Positions 9,681-21,639 are shown, counted from the stretch's first letter. The stretch is DNA of 64,000 nt from Lathyrus oleraceus (GCF_024323335.1 NC_066584.1:236883494-236947493), one strand, 5' to 3'. Notes: generated by a model from the sequence alone, not told the origin. Numbers and translations are program-made.

Positions 9681-11699
9681 GTCCTCCCATGTCAAACAAA
9701 GAAGACCCTCTATGAAGAGGAAGACTGTGCGTCCCGCCAGTAACTAGCATCAGGTGGCTCATATAGCACATGCCTTCAGGGAAAATCAACATTATCAGAA
9801 CCAGCAACAACATCATCAACAATATCAACAGCAACAACACCGTCCGCAACAGCAGGCCTACCAGCCTCGAAACAACAACAATACCAGCACTAGCTATGAT
9901 AGGAAGAGGGTCACTTTTGATCCTATTCCAATGACCTATGCTGAGTTATATCCTTCATTGATTGAAAGGAAGCTGATTACTCCACGTGACCCACCTGCTG
10001 TACCGACCAACCCTCAGTGGTACAAACCCGAGCTTCACTGTGTCTATCATTCTCGTGCTCCCGGACATGATGTGGAGAACTGTTATCCTCTCAAGACCAA
10101 GGTTCAAGACCTTGTTAGAAGCGGTATCTTGTTTTTTGAGGACGTAGGTCCTAATGTTAAGAAGAACCCATTGCCCGAGCATGGGAAAGCTGTAGTTAAC
10201 ATGGTTCAGGGTTGCCCTGGAAAGTATAAGGTCAGATATGTCAGCCATATCAGACAATCTTTGGTCGAGATGCATAGATTGTTATGTGAATACAATCATT
10301 ATGAGCATGACCATGATAGCTGCCGTGTATGCACTGTCAACGAGAGAGGATGTCGCCAAGTCAGGAAAGATATCCAAGAAATGCTGGATCAGGGTGTGAT
10401 CGAGATACTTCAGAATCGTGATGAGGATGAAGTTAATGTCATATCGCTTGTATTCAGAATACCTGAACCTGTTGTCGTCAGATATGATGGCAGCAAGAAG
10501 AAGGTTTCTCCTACTCTCGTTATCAAGCCAGCGAGCCCGGTTCCATATTCTTCTTCTTCTCTGAATCCGGCACTTGCTGTTGATAGACCCGCTGTCGTTG
10601 CTAGAGCTCCTGTCCCTGTTGGCCAGAATGGCATATTGAGAGAGGACTGTGATGAGATGCTAAGGCTCATCAAGAAGAGCGAGTATAATGTTGTAGATCA
10701 GCTGCTTCAAACTCCTTCAAAGATATTTGTCCTATCTTTGTTGATGAACTCCAAGCCACACCGCGAAGCTTTGCAGAGGGTGTTGGATGTGGCATACGTA
10801 GAGCACGATGTCACAATAGAACAGTTTGATAGCATTGTTGCAAACATTACTGCTTGTAACAATTTGAGCTTTTGCGACGCTGATCTTCCCGAGGAGGGAA
10901 AAGACCACAATTTGGCTCTACACATTTCCATGAATTGCAAGGATGATGCCTTGTCTAATGTGCTGGTACACACAGGATCATCGCTAAATGTGTTGCCAAA
11001 ATCCACTCTGGCGAAACTTTCATACCAGGGGCCTCCCATGAGGCAGAGTGGAGTGGTAGTCAAGGCTTTTGATGGATCCAGAAGGACTGTGATTGGTGAG
11101 GTTGAGCTCCCAATCAAGATTGGACCTAGTGATTTCCATATCACTTTTCAGGTCATGGATATTCACCCATCATATAGCTGCTTGCTTGGAAGACCATGGA
11201 TTCACGAGGCAGGTGCCGTGACATCCACCCTACATCAAAAGTTGAAGTTCATGAAAAACAAGAAGTTGGTGGTGGTAGGGGGAGAGAAGGCTCTCTTGGT
11301 AAGCCATTTGTATTACTTCTCTTATATAGATGCTGAGGATGAGGTCGGGACGCCGTTCCAAGCCTTATCTATTGCTAAGCCTTTAAAGAAAGGAACTTCT
11401 TCATTTGCGTCCTATAATGATGCGAAGCTGGCCATTGAGCATGGCGCAACTACTGGTTTAGGACAAATGATTAAGCTGGAAGACAAAAAATCCCGAGCTG
11501 GCATAGGGTACTCTTTAGGAACTTTCAACGAGCGCGGTTTGTTCCAGAGTGGTGGTTTCATCCACACGGTCGAAGACCAAGAGGCTGCTGCTATAGTGGA
11601 AGATGATGCAAAGGAAGATTTTGGCAACTTTGTCATCCCTGGAGGAGTCTGCAATAATTTGGTCGCTGTTGATGTTCCAATAGTTGTCCATAAGTCCAC
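9681..11699 (+). pseudogene. Ogre copy 1 Gag C-terminus and protease
   Basis: Only the last part of Gag remains. A short gag stretch at 9681-9750 is broken by stops, and the long frame runs from 9754, where the first codon is GTG and so not a credible native start. It contains a Gln/Asn-rich segment, the M-T-Y-A-E-L-Y-P landmark, a Cys/His cluster and the aspartic protease near residue 415. The protease site reads H-T-G-S-S-L-N-V-L-P: the catalytic Asp is replaced by His, whereas copy 2 keeps the Asp. I-L/L-L-G-R-P-W-I-H follows as expected. The ORF ends with a TAA at 11701 that lies inside the 5' splice site of the following intron, so the spliced RNA would continue into RT. Confidence 0.88.
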
Positions 11700-11967
11700 G
11701 TAATATGTTCACTCTTGTTTGAAAACCCTTCTCCCATGCCAAAAGGAGAAGTGATGACATTGTTGGCACATTAATACAATGATATTCATTCAATAATTAC
11801 ATGTTAAATGTTTGTTTTTCCAAATTATTTTCACTTTTTGGTTTTTTGCATGAAATTGGTGATCACTAAAAAACCTAAGAAGAGAATAAGATCAATCTTT
11901 TCATCTGCATAATGATTTGTCCTGTTTGAATTCTAAAATCTCTCTTATATCCAAAATAATTATGCAG
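11700..11967 (+). other. Ogre intron between protease and RT (copy 1)
   Basis: The intron starts GTAATAT and ends ATTATGCAG. Removing these 268 bases joins codon ACG across the junction and restores a continuous frame from protease into RT. Copy 2 has the same boundaries (GTAATTTC ... ATTATGCAG). A spliced intron at this place is an established trait of Ogre elements. Unspliced RNA stops at the TAA in the donor site and gives Gag-Pro only. Confidence 0.85.
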
Positions 11968-12850
11968 GTTGATCAAACCCATTGAACATAATGATCCAAC
12001 ACCATCTCCCAACTTTGAGTTCCCTGTATTTAAGGCAGAAGAAGATGATGTTGAAGAGATTTCTGATGAGATTACAGGTCTGCTTGAGCACGAAGAGAAG
12101 ATCATTCAGCCGCATCTTGAGAAACTGGGAACAGTCAACTTGGGGTCTGAGGACTGTGTTCGCGAGGTGAAGATTGGGGCACTCCTGGAAGAGTATGTGA
12201 AGAAGGGGTTGATTGAGTTGCTACGAGAATATGTCGACGTCTTTTCCTGGTCGTATGAAGACATGCCTGGTCTGGATACTGATATCGTGCAACATTTCCT
12301 GCCTTTGAAGCCTGAGTATGTGCCTGTGAAGCAGAAGCTCAGAAGGACTCATCTTCATATGGCAGTGAAGATTAAAGAAGAAGTTCAGAAGCAAATTGAT
12401 GCAGGGTTTCTGGTGACTTCTACATATCCTCAATGGGTGGCCAATATTGTGCCCGTGCCTAAGAAAGATGGAAAAGTCCGAATGTGTGTGCACTATAGAG
12501 ACTTGAATAAAGCTAGTCCAAAAGATGATTTTCCTCTACCACATATCGATATGTTGGTAGATAATACAGCTAAATTCAATGTCTTCTCATTTATGGACGG
12601 ATTTTCCAGTTTTAATCAGATCAAAATGGCACCCGAGGATATGGAGAAGACAACATTCATCACACCTTGGGGAACATTCTGTTATCGAGTGATGCCCTTC
12701 AGTTCGAAGAATGTCGGAGCCACGTATCAACGAGCTATGACTACCTTGTTTCATAATATGATGCATAAGGAGATCGAGGTATATGTTGATTATATGATTG
12801 CAAAGTCAAGAACGGAAGTTGAGCATGTAGAGTATCAAATGTTTTCTTCA
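11968..12850 (+). pseudogene. Ogre copy 1 reverse transcriptase, C-terminus deleted
   Basis: This is the RT that would copy Ogre RNA. An acidic N-terminal linker is followed by fingers and palm: W-V-A-N-I-V-P-V-P-K-K-D-G-K, Y-R-D-L-N-K-A-S-P, S-F-M-D-G-F (motif A Asp present) and T-T-F-I-T-P-W-G-T-F-C-Y-R. The catalytic motif reads Y-V-D-Y instead of Y-V-D-D, so one catalytic Asp is lost. Shortly after (about 12835-12850) the sequence jumps, out of frame, to the region just upstream of integrase; the RT thumb and all of RNase H are missing. The out-of-frame reading continues to a stop at 12883. Confidence 0.88.
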
Positions 12851-14034
12851 GAGTCAGATTTACCCGCCTGGGGCATCTGTTAAAGATAAGAAGACTTTGA
12901 GGAGATTATCTGGCAGTTTCTACCTCAATGGTGATGTACTTTATAAGAGGAATTTTGACATGGTTCTGCTCAGATGCGTGGATAGACACGAAGCAGACCT
13001 GTTGATGACTGAAGTCCATGAGGGTTCATTTGGAACTCATTCCAATGGACATGCCATGGCAAAGAAGATGTTGAGAGCAGGCTACTATTGGCTGACAATA
13101 GAGTCTGACTGCTGCAAATATGTGAAGAAATGCCATAAGTGTCAGATTTATGCGGATAAGATTCATATTCCCCCGACACTTCTGAATGTTATTTCATCAC
13201 CATGGCCTTTCTCCATGTGGGGAATTGACATGATTGGCATGATAGAGCCAAAGGCGTCGAACAGTCACAGATTCATTCTCGTAGCAATTGATTACTTCAC
13301 CAAGTGGGTTGAAGCGGCATCGTATGCAAATGTGACCAGGCAGGTGGTTGTGAAGTTTATCAAGAATCAACTCATATGTCATTATGGTGTGCCAGATAAG
13401 ATCATTACTAACAATGTGTAGCAAGTTCAAGATTGCGCATCATAATTCTTCTCCTTATAGACCCAAGATGAATGGGGCTGTTGAAGCTGCTAACAAGAAC
13501 ATCAAGAAGATTATTCAGAAGATGGTTGTTACATACAAAGACTGGCATGAGATGCTGCCATTTGCTTTGCATGGCTATCGTATATATGTCTGCACTTCAA
13601 CAGGGGCAACCCCTTTCTCTCTTGTATATGGCATGGAGGTTGTGCTCCCCGTGGAGGTTGAGATCCCATCAATGAGAGTCTTGATGGAAGCTAAGTTGAT
13701 TGAGGCTGAATGGGTTCAGAGTCGTTATGACCAACTGAATTTGATTGAAGAGAAGAGATTAACTGCCATGTGCCATGGTCAGTTGTATCAGCAAAGGATG
13801 AAGAAAGCCTTTGATAAGAAGGTCAAGCCTCGTGTGTTCCGAGAAGGTGACCTCGTGCTCAAGAAAGTTTTGTCTTTCGCGCCCGATTCCAGGGGCAAGT
13901 GGACTCCAAACTATGAAGGTACATATGTTGTTAAGAGAGCCTTTTCAGGCGGTGCTTTGATACTTACAACTATGGATGGGGAGGATTTCACCCGTTCTGT
14001 GAATTCAGATGCAGTCAAGAAATACTTTGCCTAA
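12851..14034 (+). pseudogene. Ogre copy 1 integrase with internal deletion
   Basis: The first part carries an H-H-C-C zinc finger (H-E-G-S-F-G-T-H and C-H-K-C) and the first catalytic Asp in W-G-I-D-M-I-G. The sequence around the second Asp is broken: after I-I-T-N-N the frame stops at 13421, and the rest resumes in another frame from about 13423. About 14 residues that normally surround the second catalytic Asp are missing. The remainder shows the catalytic Glu (N-G-A-V-E-A-A-N-K), then the C-terminal domain with G-D-L-V-L-K-K and a GPY-like end, with stop at 14034. The protein cannot be active. Confidence 0.88.
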
Positions 14035-14054
14035 AATAAAAATAGAATAGCTCG

Positions 14055-14218
14055 CTAAGTTGAAAACTGAAAGGGCGACTTAGGCAAAAAAGAGCGTCTC
14101 GGTGGATTGAAAACCCGAAAGGGCGATCCAGGCAAAAGTTAGAGACATAAAAAAATGAAAGAAATGAATATATATCCCGATAGATTGAGTACCTCATCTT
14201 GGGACAATCTAGGCAAAA
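14055..14218 (+). other. Three tandem hairpins after Ogre integrase
   Basis: Starting about 20 bases after the integrase stop are three consecutive inverted repeats, each followed by GGCAAAA. Hairpin 1 pairs CTAAGTTG (14055-14062) with CGACTTAG (14076-14083). Hairpin 2 pairs TGGATTG (14103-14109) with CGATCCA (14124-14130) and has an inner CCC-GAAA-GGG with a GNRA-type loop. Hairpin 3 pairs TAGATTG (14181-14187) with CAATCTA (14205-14211). The arms differ between hairpins but pairing is kept, which points to RNA structure. The function is unknown. Confidence 0.6.
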
Positions 14219-17200
14219 ATTAGGGATTTGGCAAGTAACTGCATCTGAACAAGACTTTGTTCTACGACTGTCGTTTGTCAAAGATTCTTCCTCAGTCATC
14301 GTCAACTAAAGCTTCAGATACATTGGATTCAGAGTTGGTGGAGAAATGGTCATTATGTTCAATGTAGCCTTTTTCCAATATATATCACCAATTTCAAATT
14401 TGTAAAGATCCATGGAGTCTTGCCATTTGCGGACTACCATCCTATCAAATAAATTTGAGCCTTTATCCAATTCTTTGCATTCTTATTTGTTTCTGTTCAA
14501 CAAATGTTTGCATGTTTTAATTGATAAATATTATTTTTTAAAACAAATAAAGTTTTTATAATTTTTTTTTAAACAAAGTGAACATTCACAATGACTAAAA
14601 GGATAAATGGAATGTCTTCAGTGCTCTCCCAAAAATAGTATGATCTCCAAAAGGGTAAGACATTTGTTCATATTCCTAGCATATTTGTATCCTCTTCATC
14701 ATCTTTCAGGTTGTCTCCTCAGCGAGCACGGAGAAGGATGATACTTCACTAAATTCCGCAGAGAGTCTGGAGTTTTGGTCCTGATTTGCTCCTACGTCCT
14801 CAGATCCCGAGGAGTCCGAATCTAGCATCTGTGTTTTATCAAATACATGGTTGTCATCCCTTGGGTGGACTGACCTAAAATCCCTTATAGATTGATAAAA
14901 GTTGGTATGCTATCTATTTTCGAGGAAGTTGATCTTCCCTCATTGTGATTGGAAATCTCCCGCAGGTTGAGCAGGAATTTCCCAGCATGAAAGGAAATTT
15001 TCAGCAGTTTGTTTTGTAGCTTATCCCCAGCAGGATTCGCGTACGATTTTTCCCCCCAGCAAGTTTGCTTACCACTCATACTCAGTAGGGTTGCTCACAT
15101 TAGACTTCCCCCAGTTAGTTCACCAGCGGATTATCTCCAGCATGATAGCCTACAGGTTATCCCCAATTCAGCCATCAGCAGTCTTTCCCCAGTGGAGTTG
15201 CCTGATCGGAGCCTGATCATCTGTTATCTCCTCCTTCTTAGAAGAGCTGGTGTTAAAGATGTTTATTTCCTTCCCCGGCGGAGCAGTGGTTCTCCTTGGC
15301 AGAGATGTTTCTCCAGCAGATATGAGGAAATGTGCTGATTTTTGAAAATTTTGTTTAGTGGTTGTTCCCCATAGAGTTTCATATCTTTCCTCGATAAGTT
15401 CCCTTGTAGAGTTTCTTCTACAATGAATCTTATTCATGTTGAGCTCCCGGTAGAGTTTCCTCTGCATCGGATTTTTTTGTCTGTTCAGCAGCAAATCCCT
15501 AGTGATGGCTCTATAGCTTCACCAACTAAGACTTTACCTGATCCTAGTTTGGCGTTGGAACTTCGAGGAGGATGTGTTGTTTCCCTCCCCAGTGGAGTGA
15601 TTGATTCTTTCTCCACAACAGAGATTTTCCTTCATTGGTTAGAAGTGAATGTTTGATTTGATGTGCTTCTGTTTGGTGGTTGTTCCCCACATAATTCCAC
15701 ATCACCCCCTGATAAGATCCCCAGTAGAGTTCTTCTCTGACTGATCTTATCCACCTCTCTGCATACTGTTGGTAGATCCCAAGTATTTGGTAGTTATGAC
15801 CCTTGGCTTATCCCCAACAGCGGTCTTGTTCCCCTAGCAGCAGTCTTTGTCCCTGGTAGCAACTCTGTTTGATCCTCAGCGGTGATTGGTGTTTCCTGGT
15901 ATTTGCGGCTCCCCACCAGATTGGATTTTTCTCCTGTGGGCCTGGTTTTCTCTTTTGAGATGTTGTACCAGATGTTTGTCCATTGATTCTTGGACCTGTT
16001 TGTGTCAGATATGTCTGTTTGTCAGCATTTATCATACATAAACCACACATATACATGCATATTTCTAGCATTCAGATATTCATGTTGCATTCTTTGCCAT
16101 ATATCTTTGCTTGTTATCTCCTGCTATTTGGTGATACATATTTCCCCAAGCAGATGTTTGTGTCTGATCTCTCCATATAGAGTCAGCCCTATAGGCAGAA
16201 AGTGTCTATCTCTCCTTCATTATTCTCCACTGAGTTATATCCTCGTGGATGATTATTGTTTCAGTTTCCTCCCAAAATATATATTGGGATGGAATTACTC
16301 CCCTAAGTTATATCCTCATTGGGTTGAGTCTTGTTTCATTGTGTCTCTCTAGTTTGTTCCTAGATTGACTCCTTTCTTGTTATTTCCCCTGCAGTTCCCT
16401 GTGGTTCAGGTGACCAATTGCTCAGTAAACAGTGATTGATTTGTTCTCCCCAGCGGATGCTGTGGCCTTCTACCCAGTAACCGGTAGTTGTAAACCCCAT
16501 TTTTATCCCCTTGCAGAGTTATCCATGATTTTGTTCATCCTAACCGATGACGGGTACTCTCATTTGTGGTCTTCTACCCAGTAACCGGTAGATGTAATCC
16601 CCTCTTTGTTGGTTATCTTTATCCAATATTTGGTATTGATATTCCTTCGTTTTTGAGTATACCACCCAGTAACCGGTGATATATCTCCCGGATAATTGCT
16701 TTTGTCAATGTATCCCCAGCGAGTCATCTTTCATTTACCCTTGTTTGGTAATGATTGTTTCTCCCCTTGATTGGTCATCATTATATACCCAGTAACCGGT
16801 ATCCCGATGTCCTTTCTTTTCGGTCGATATATCCTTTATTAAACCAGTAACCGGTTGTGGATAATCTTCCATGCGAGTATGTTATCTACATTCTGATAGT
16901 AATAGATAATATATCTCATGCGCTCTTCAGTCGAAGCCTTTTTCTTCCCCAATCGAGTAAGATTCATATTTCCTTATGGAATCGAATGCCCATCCTGTAT
17001 TTGAGTTCGCTTTTTCAGCCCTCCTTTCGGATGATGAGTGTCTTGGAAATATTCCCCAATTCACGCCTGATTGGTCACCTATTATATGCCCAGTAACCGG
17101 TATCCCTGGTGTTCCTTCCTTTTGCTCCCTATTTTGACTTTTTGTCCCTTGTGGAGTTGGATTGTTCCTGAGTTGAAATATACCTTTTTTAGGTCTTCCT

Positions 17201-17818
17201 CAGATGTTTGGATGATTGATATCTCTCACCCTTATACCAGTCTTAGATTTTCTTTCTCCCTGAGCGTGTTGTTCTTTCACCCTTATACCGGTGTTTTGAT
17301 CACATGACTCTTTGAGTTTATTACCCAGTAACCGGTAATACCTCATTTGTTTCTTCCTCAGCTGAGTCCTTTGTGGACGTCTCCGCCTGAGTCCGGATTT
17401 TTATCCGAAGTATCCTTTGTGGATAGTTTTGTTGTATTGGCATATTCCCTAATACATGCACTTTTTTGCGTCAGCTCGAGTCTTTCCATTGATTTATTTT
17501 CATGGAATTCCCTCGTGTCTCCCAGCAAGTTTTAAGTCGTGACCTACTCACGGATTTTTACCCTTTTTTCCCCCCAGAGTCTCTGTCTCCCTAGAGAGTG
17601 TATTACCCCTTTGGATTTGTAGTTTCTCCTTATTCCTTTTTCCTTTGTGGACACATATCCCCATAGAGTATTAACTTTTGCATACATACATTTGCATCAT
17701 GAGGTCTCTTAGGGACCAAAATTCGTCTCTTTGTTATTATTTAAGCCCATTCTACCTCGTCGAGACGAAGATTTTAACCTTCATATCTCCGGCTAGAATG
17801 AACTTAAATAGGGGCATC
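14219..17818 (+). other. Ogre copy 1 3' UTR with degenerate repeats
   Basis: No gene is seen in these 3.6 kb. From about 15000 the sequence is a patchwork of degenerate short motifs, chiefly TCCCCAGCRGAGTT-like strings every 30-60 bp. From 16470 to 17340 it carries repeated CCCAGTAACCGGTA motifs. A long, fast-changing, repeat-rich stretch between integrase and 3' LTR is a known Ogre trait. It ends in TTAAATAGGGGCATC, the polypurine tract for plus-strand priming, directly before the LTR. Confidence 0.75.
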
Positions 17819-18253
17819 TGTAAGACCCTAATTTTGACCCTAAGATCCCTCATGGCATCATAACATTTCTCAATTGCATTTGCCTCAAGGATCATAGCAT
17901 CTTGGCTCCTTAACCCTAGGGTTAGGACTTGTGTGAGTTGGTTTGAGATCATCAAGCATGCTTGAATTGTATATTATTGCTTTTCTTATTTTGTTTACTA
18001 ACCAAAAGCACAAAAATATGTCAGTAACTTGTTTATTTTTGAAGCTTAAGCAATCATGTGTGCCCTTGCTCCTATGAGGCCCCTATGCTCAAAGAAGTGG
18101 CCAGATGAAGATGAAAGCAAGTATGACAATGGTTCCCAAAGCTCTCAATCATCATATATGTCTCCCAAGTATCTCAATTTGTCAATTTGATCAAGATAAA
18201 CCAAAGGGCTTGAGGATTGTTTCCCAAGGAAACCCTAATTCAACTGTACATTG
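17819..18253 (+). repeat. Ogre LTR 5' fragment (435 bp) of copy 1
   Basis: It starts TGTAAGACCCTAATTTTGAC right after the polypurine tract and matches the start of the solo LTR at 21640 at about 97 percent by eye. It ends at a CATTG shared with the adjoining inverted RT. Confidence 0.9.
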
Positions 18254-19023
18254 CTCTTTGGTAAGTTGCACCAGCATTCTTTAAACCGAAAGGCATCACT
18301 CTATAACAGAATGTTCCCCAGGGTGTAATGAATGTGGTCTTCTCCATATCTTCGGGTGCCATCTTGATCTGATTATATCCGAAAAATCCGTTCATAAATG
18401 AAAAGACTTTGAATTTAGCTGTGTTGTCTACCAACATATCAATGTGTGGCAGAGGGAAATCATCTTTCGGACTAGCTTTGTTCAAATCTCTATAATCAAC
18501 ACACATGCGGACTTTTCCATCCTTCTTCGGAACGGGAACAATATTGGCCACCCACTGCAGATACTCAACGATCACAAGGAAACCGACATCAAATTGCTTT
18601 TGCACTTCTTCTTTAATCTTCATTGCCATATCAGGATGAATTCTCCTAAACTTTTGCTTGACCGATGGGCATTCTGGATTCAACGGCAATCTATGCTCCA
18701 CAATCTCAGAATCCAACTCAAGCATATCTTGATAGGACCAAGCAAATACATCTGAATATTCTCGAAGAAGATCAATCAACCCCTTCTTCACTTCAGGATA
18801 CAATTGAGTCCCAATCTTGACTTCCTTCACATCATCTTCGGAACCCAAGTTGACTAACTTGATCTGCTCTTCGAATGGTTAAATGGATTTTCCTTCATGC
18901 TCAAGAAGACGAGACAATTCATCACTTATTTCTTCATCACTTTCCTCCTCAGCCTCAAACACAGGGAATTCAAAATTTGGAGAAGGAGAAGGATCATTGT
19001 ATTCAATGGGGTTAGAAACCAAC
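18249..19023 (-). pseudogene. Ogre copy 2 reverse transcriptase, truncated
   Basis: The frame starts directly after the intron acceptor and carries the same acidic linker and RT fingers/palm as copy 1 (W-V-A-N-I-V-P-V-P-K-K-D-G-K, Y-R-D-L-N-K-A-S-P). Motif A reads S-F-M-N-G-F: the catalytic Asp has become Asn. A TAA interrupts the linker shortly before 18848. The protein stops in the middle of the palm (A-T-Y-Q-R-A-M) where the DNA joins the LTR fragment of copy 1, so Y-V-D-D and everything downstream are missing. Confidence 0.88.
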
Positions 19024-19280
19024 CTGCATAATAATTTGATGTTTTGATTTTAAAGAAGTGAATTGTGACCAAATATTATGCAGATGGACAATCATATTAT
19101 TTATTTATGTTTTTTGTGATTACCATTTTAAGGATAAAGCAAAAGGTAAAAATAAAAACATCATAGATGTGGATGAATAGAATTATATTTTATTAATGAT
19201 CAAATTTGAAATGTCCAACAATGTTCACTTCTCCCTTAGACATATGATAAGGATTTTCAAAAACAAATAAAAGAAATTAC
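19024..19280 (-). other. Ogre intron between protease and RT (copy 2)
   Basis: On the minus strand it begins GTAATTTC (from 19280) and ends ATTATGCAG (at 19024), 257 bases. Splicing joins the protease frame to the RT frame without a shift, as in copy 1. The TAA that ends Gag-Pro again lies within the donor GTAA. Confidence 0.83.
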
Positions 19281-21639
19281 TTAGATCGATGCATGATAAC
19301 AGGAATATCAACAACAGTCCAATTGTTACAAGCTTTTCCATGTGTCACAAAATTGCTGCAGTCTTCATCTTCATCACCCTCTAGCACAACAACTAAGTGT
19401 TGTTCATTACCATGAATGAACCCTCCGCTATGGAAACTGGGTTACATATCTTCAGATCTAACCACTAATGAACCTCGTTGGAAACCTAAACCGACTCTGT
19501 TCTTATTATCGGAGACCTCTACCATTTATCCCCACTGATCAGACTGGCCATCTTCAACAATCTTCAGCGCATCTTTGAATGAGGACATGGGTGCCCCAAC
19601 TTTCTTTTCCTCAGCAATAGATAAGGCTTGGAACAGAGTTCCAACCTCATCCTCAGCTTCTACATAAGACAACGATGACAGGTGGCTGACTAACAACACC
19701 TTCTCCCCGCCAACAATGACAAGCTTTCCACTTTTGACAAATTTTAGCTTCTGATACAACGTTGAAGTAACGGCTCCTACCTCATGAATCCATGGTCTTC
19801 CTAATAAGCAGCTATAGACCGGGTGAATATACATTACTTGAAAAGTAATTTTGAAGTCACTCGGACCTATCTTCATTAGAATGTCCACTTCACCGGTCAT
19901 AGTTTTGCGAGAACCGTCAAAAGCTTTGACGATCACGCCATTATATCTCATAGGAGCTCCTTGGTATGACAACCTAGACAAAGTTAACTTCGGGAGTACA
20001 TTCAATGAAGACCCGGTGTCTACCAACACATCCGACAGGGCATCATCTTTACAATTCATCGAAATATGTAGAGCCAAGTTATGATTTCTACCCTCCTCGG
20101 GGAGTTCTTCATCACAGAAACTGAGATTGTTGCAGGAAGTGATGTTAGCTACAATATGATCAAACTGATCCACTGTAACACCATGTTCCATATAAGCTTG
20201 CTCTAGAACTTTTTGCAGTGCTTCTCTATGCGCTTCTGAGTTCATTAGCAGAGACAACACCAAAACCTTTGAGGGAGTTTGGAGCAACTATTCCACCACA
20301 TTAACCTCACTCTTCTTTATCAATCTGAGCACCTCATCGTCATTTTTAGGCTTCAAATCGCTGGATTCACCAGACAGACACTTTGGAGCACTAACAGAAT
20401 CTACCACAGGCGCATCAACTTTCTTGCTGACAGACAAATCCTCCACATTCTTTGGGAACACTGACCCAAAGACACAACCATTGCGGGTGACCTTAGTAAC
20501 ATCAACAATGCTCACAACAGAACTAGTCATAGGCAAAGGAACCTCTTGACCATTCTCCAACATGGTAGCATTGTAATGATATGGAACAGCTTTATCGGAT
20601 CCATACGGGACTGGACCCACTAACCGTATAACTAACGACGATACCGATCTATTGTTGATGATGTTACTGCTGCTACTGTCGTACCGAATCACCACTCTCT
20701 CAGAATTTTTGAAAACCGGGACTATAACATTGACATCATTATCTAAATGACGGGATTGAACAATCTGAATCAAACCTTCATCCATTAACCTCTAGATGCC
20801 TCTCTTTACAACCACAAAACCTCTAGGATTGACACTGCAGATAGCACAACCATCATGATCATGCTCACAATCGCTAACCAAGAAAATATCCTTGTGCATC
20901 ATCACCAAGGACCTTCTAATGAAGCGTACATCAAATACCTTGAACTCCCCTGGACAACCGTCCACCATATCAACAGATGAATTTCCATGGGCAGGTAGTG
21001 GGTTAGCTTTGACGTTTGGCGCATGATCCTCAAAGGACACCATTCCATTTTTGACCAGCTTCTGGACTTCATACTTTAACGGGTAGCAGTTCTCAATGTC
21101 ATGTCTGGGGGCTCCTTGATGAAAAGCACAACAAAGTTCCGGTTTGCACCACCATGGTAGTGGTTCAGGGATTTGCGGTGGATTTCTTGGTTGTAACAGG
21201 TTCTTGAGAACCAACGAGGGATATAATTCTGCGTATGTCATAGGAATTGGGTCAAAAGAGACCTTCTTCCTCTTAAAGTTTGATTGTTGTTAAAGATGAT
21301 TGTTGGTATTGTTGTTGTTGTAGGTGTTTGTCCGTTCCTGTGGTTGCTGTTGTTGACGTTGTTGTTATTGAATTGGTGTTGACTGATTGTTTGAAAATAC
21401 TAGGATTACTGATGATACTTGATGATGGTGTTAACGGGGTGGTTCATTTCTTCTTACATGAGGCCTCCTTTGCCTCCCCACGAACAATGTATTAGTCTCT
21501 GCTTCCTTCTTCTTACCAAAACTATTGTCATATCTCTTGCTGGATGACACTTCCTTCTTAGATAACCGTCCCTCTTGGACACCTTCTTCGAGCCTCATCC
21601 CCATGTTTACCATTTCAGTAAAATCATTGGGGTAACTGG
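19281..21639 (-). pseudogene. Ogre copy 2 Gag C-terminus and protease
   Basis: From 21639 downward the Gag frame continues directly from the other side of the solo LTR (F-T-E-M-V-N-M-G-M). The part at 21430-21290 is frameshifted. From 21241 the M-T-Y-A-E-L-Y-P landmark and Cys/His cluster appear, then the protease with an intact D-T-G-S-S-L-N-V-L-P and L-L-G-R-P-W-I-H. At least four in-frame stops break it, including TAG at 20794-20792, TAG at 20290-20288 and TAA at about 19529-19527. The two TAG codons lie where copy 1 or the local pattern suggests CAG. The frame runs into the intron donor at 19280. Confidence 0.87.

Larger units (their letters stand above)
9681..18253 (+). mobile_element. 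Ogre Ty3/gypsy retrotransposon, copy 1, truncated at both ends
   Basis: In plus orientation it shows the C-terminal part of Gag, protease, an intron, RT, an integrase remnant, a 3.8-kb 3' UTR and the first 435 bp of an LTR. ORF1, the 5' LTR and the start of gag are absent; they may lie beyond position 1 if the Athila element inserted here. The RNase H region is deleted. At 18249-18253 the LTR is joined to the inverted RT of Ogre copy 2. The assignment to Ogre (Tat lineage) rests on the intron between protease and RT, the Gag-Pro similarity with copy 2 and the LTR. Confidence 0.88.

Noticed and set aside
10707..11144. Minus-strand ORF over the Ogre protease
   Set aside because: Antisense shadow of the Gag-Pro frame, without family resemblance.
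15009..17863. Several short plus-strand ORFs in the Ogre 3' UTR
   Set aside because: They lie in degenerate TCCCCAGC-type repeats, lack family resemblance and are not kept in copy 3.
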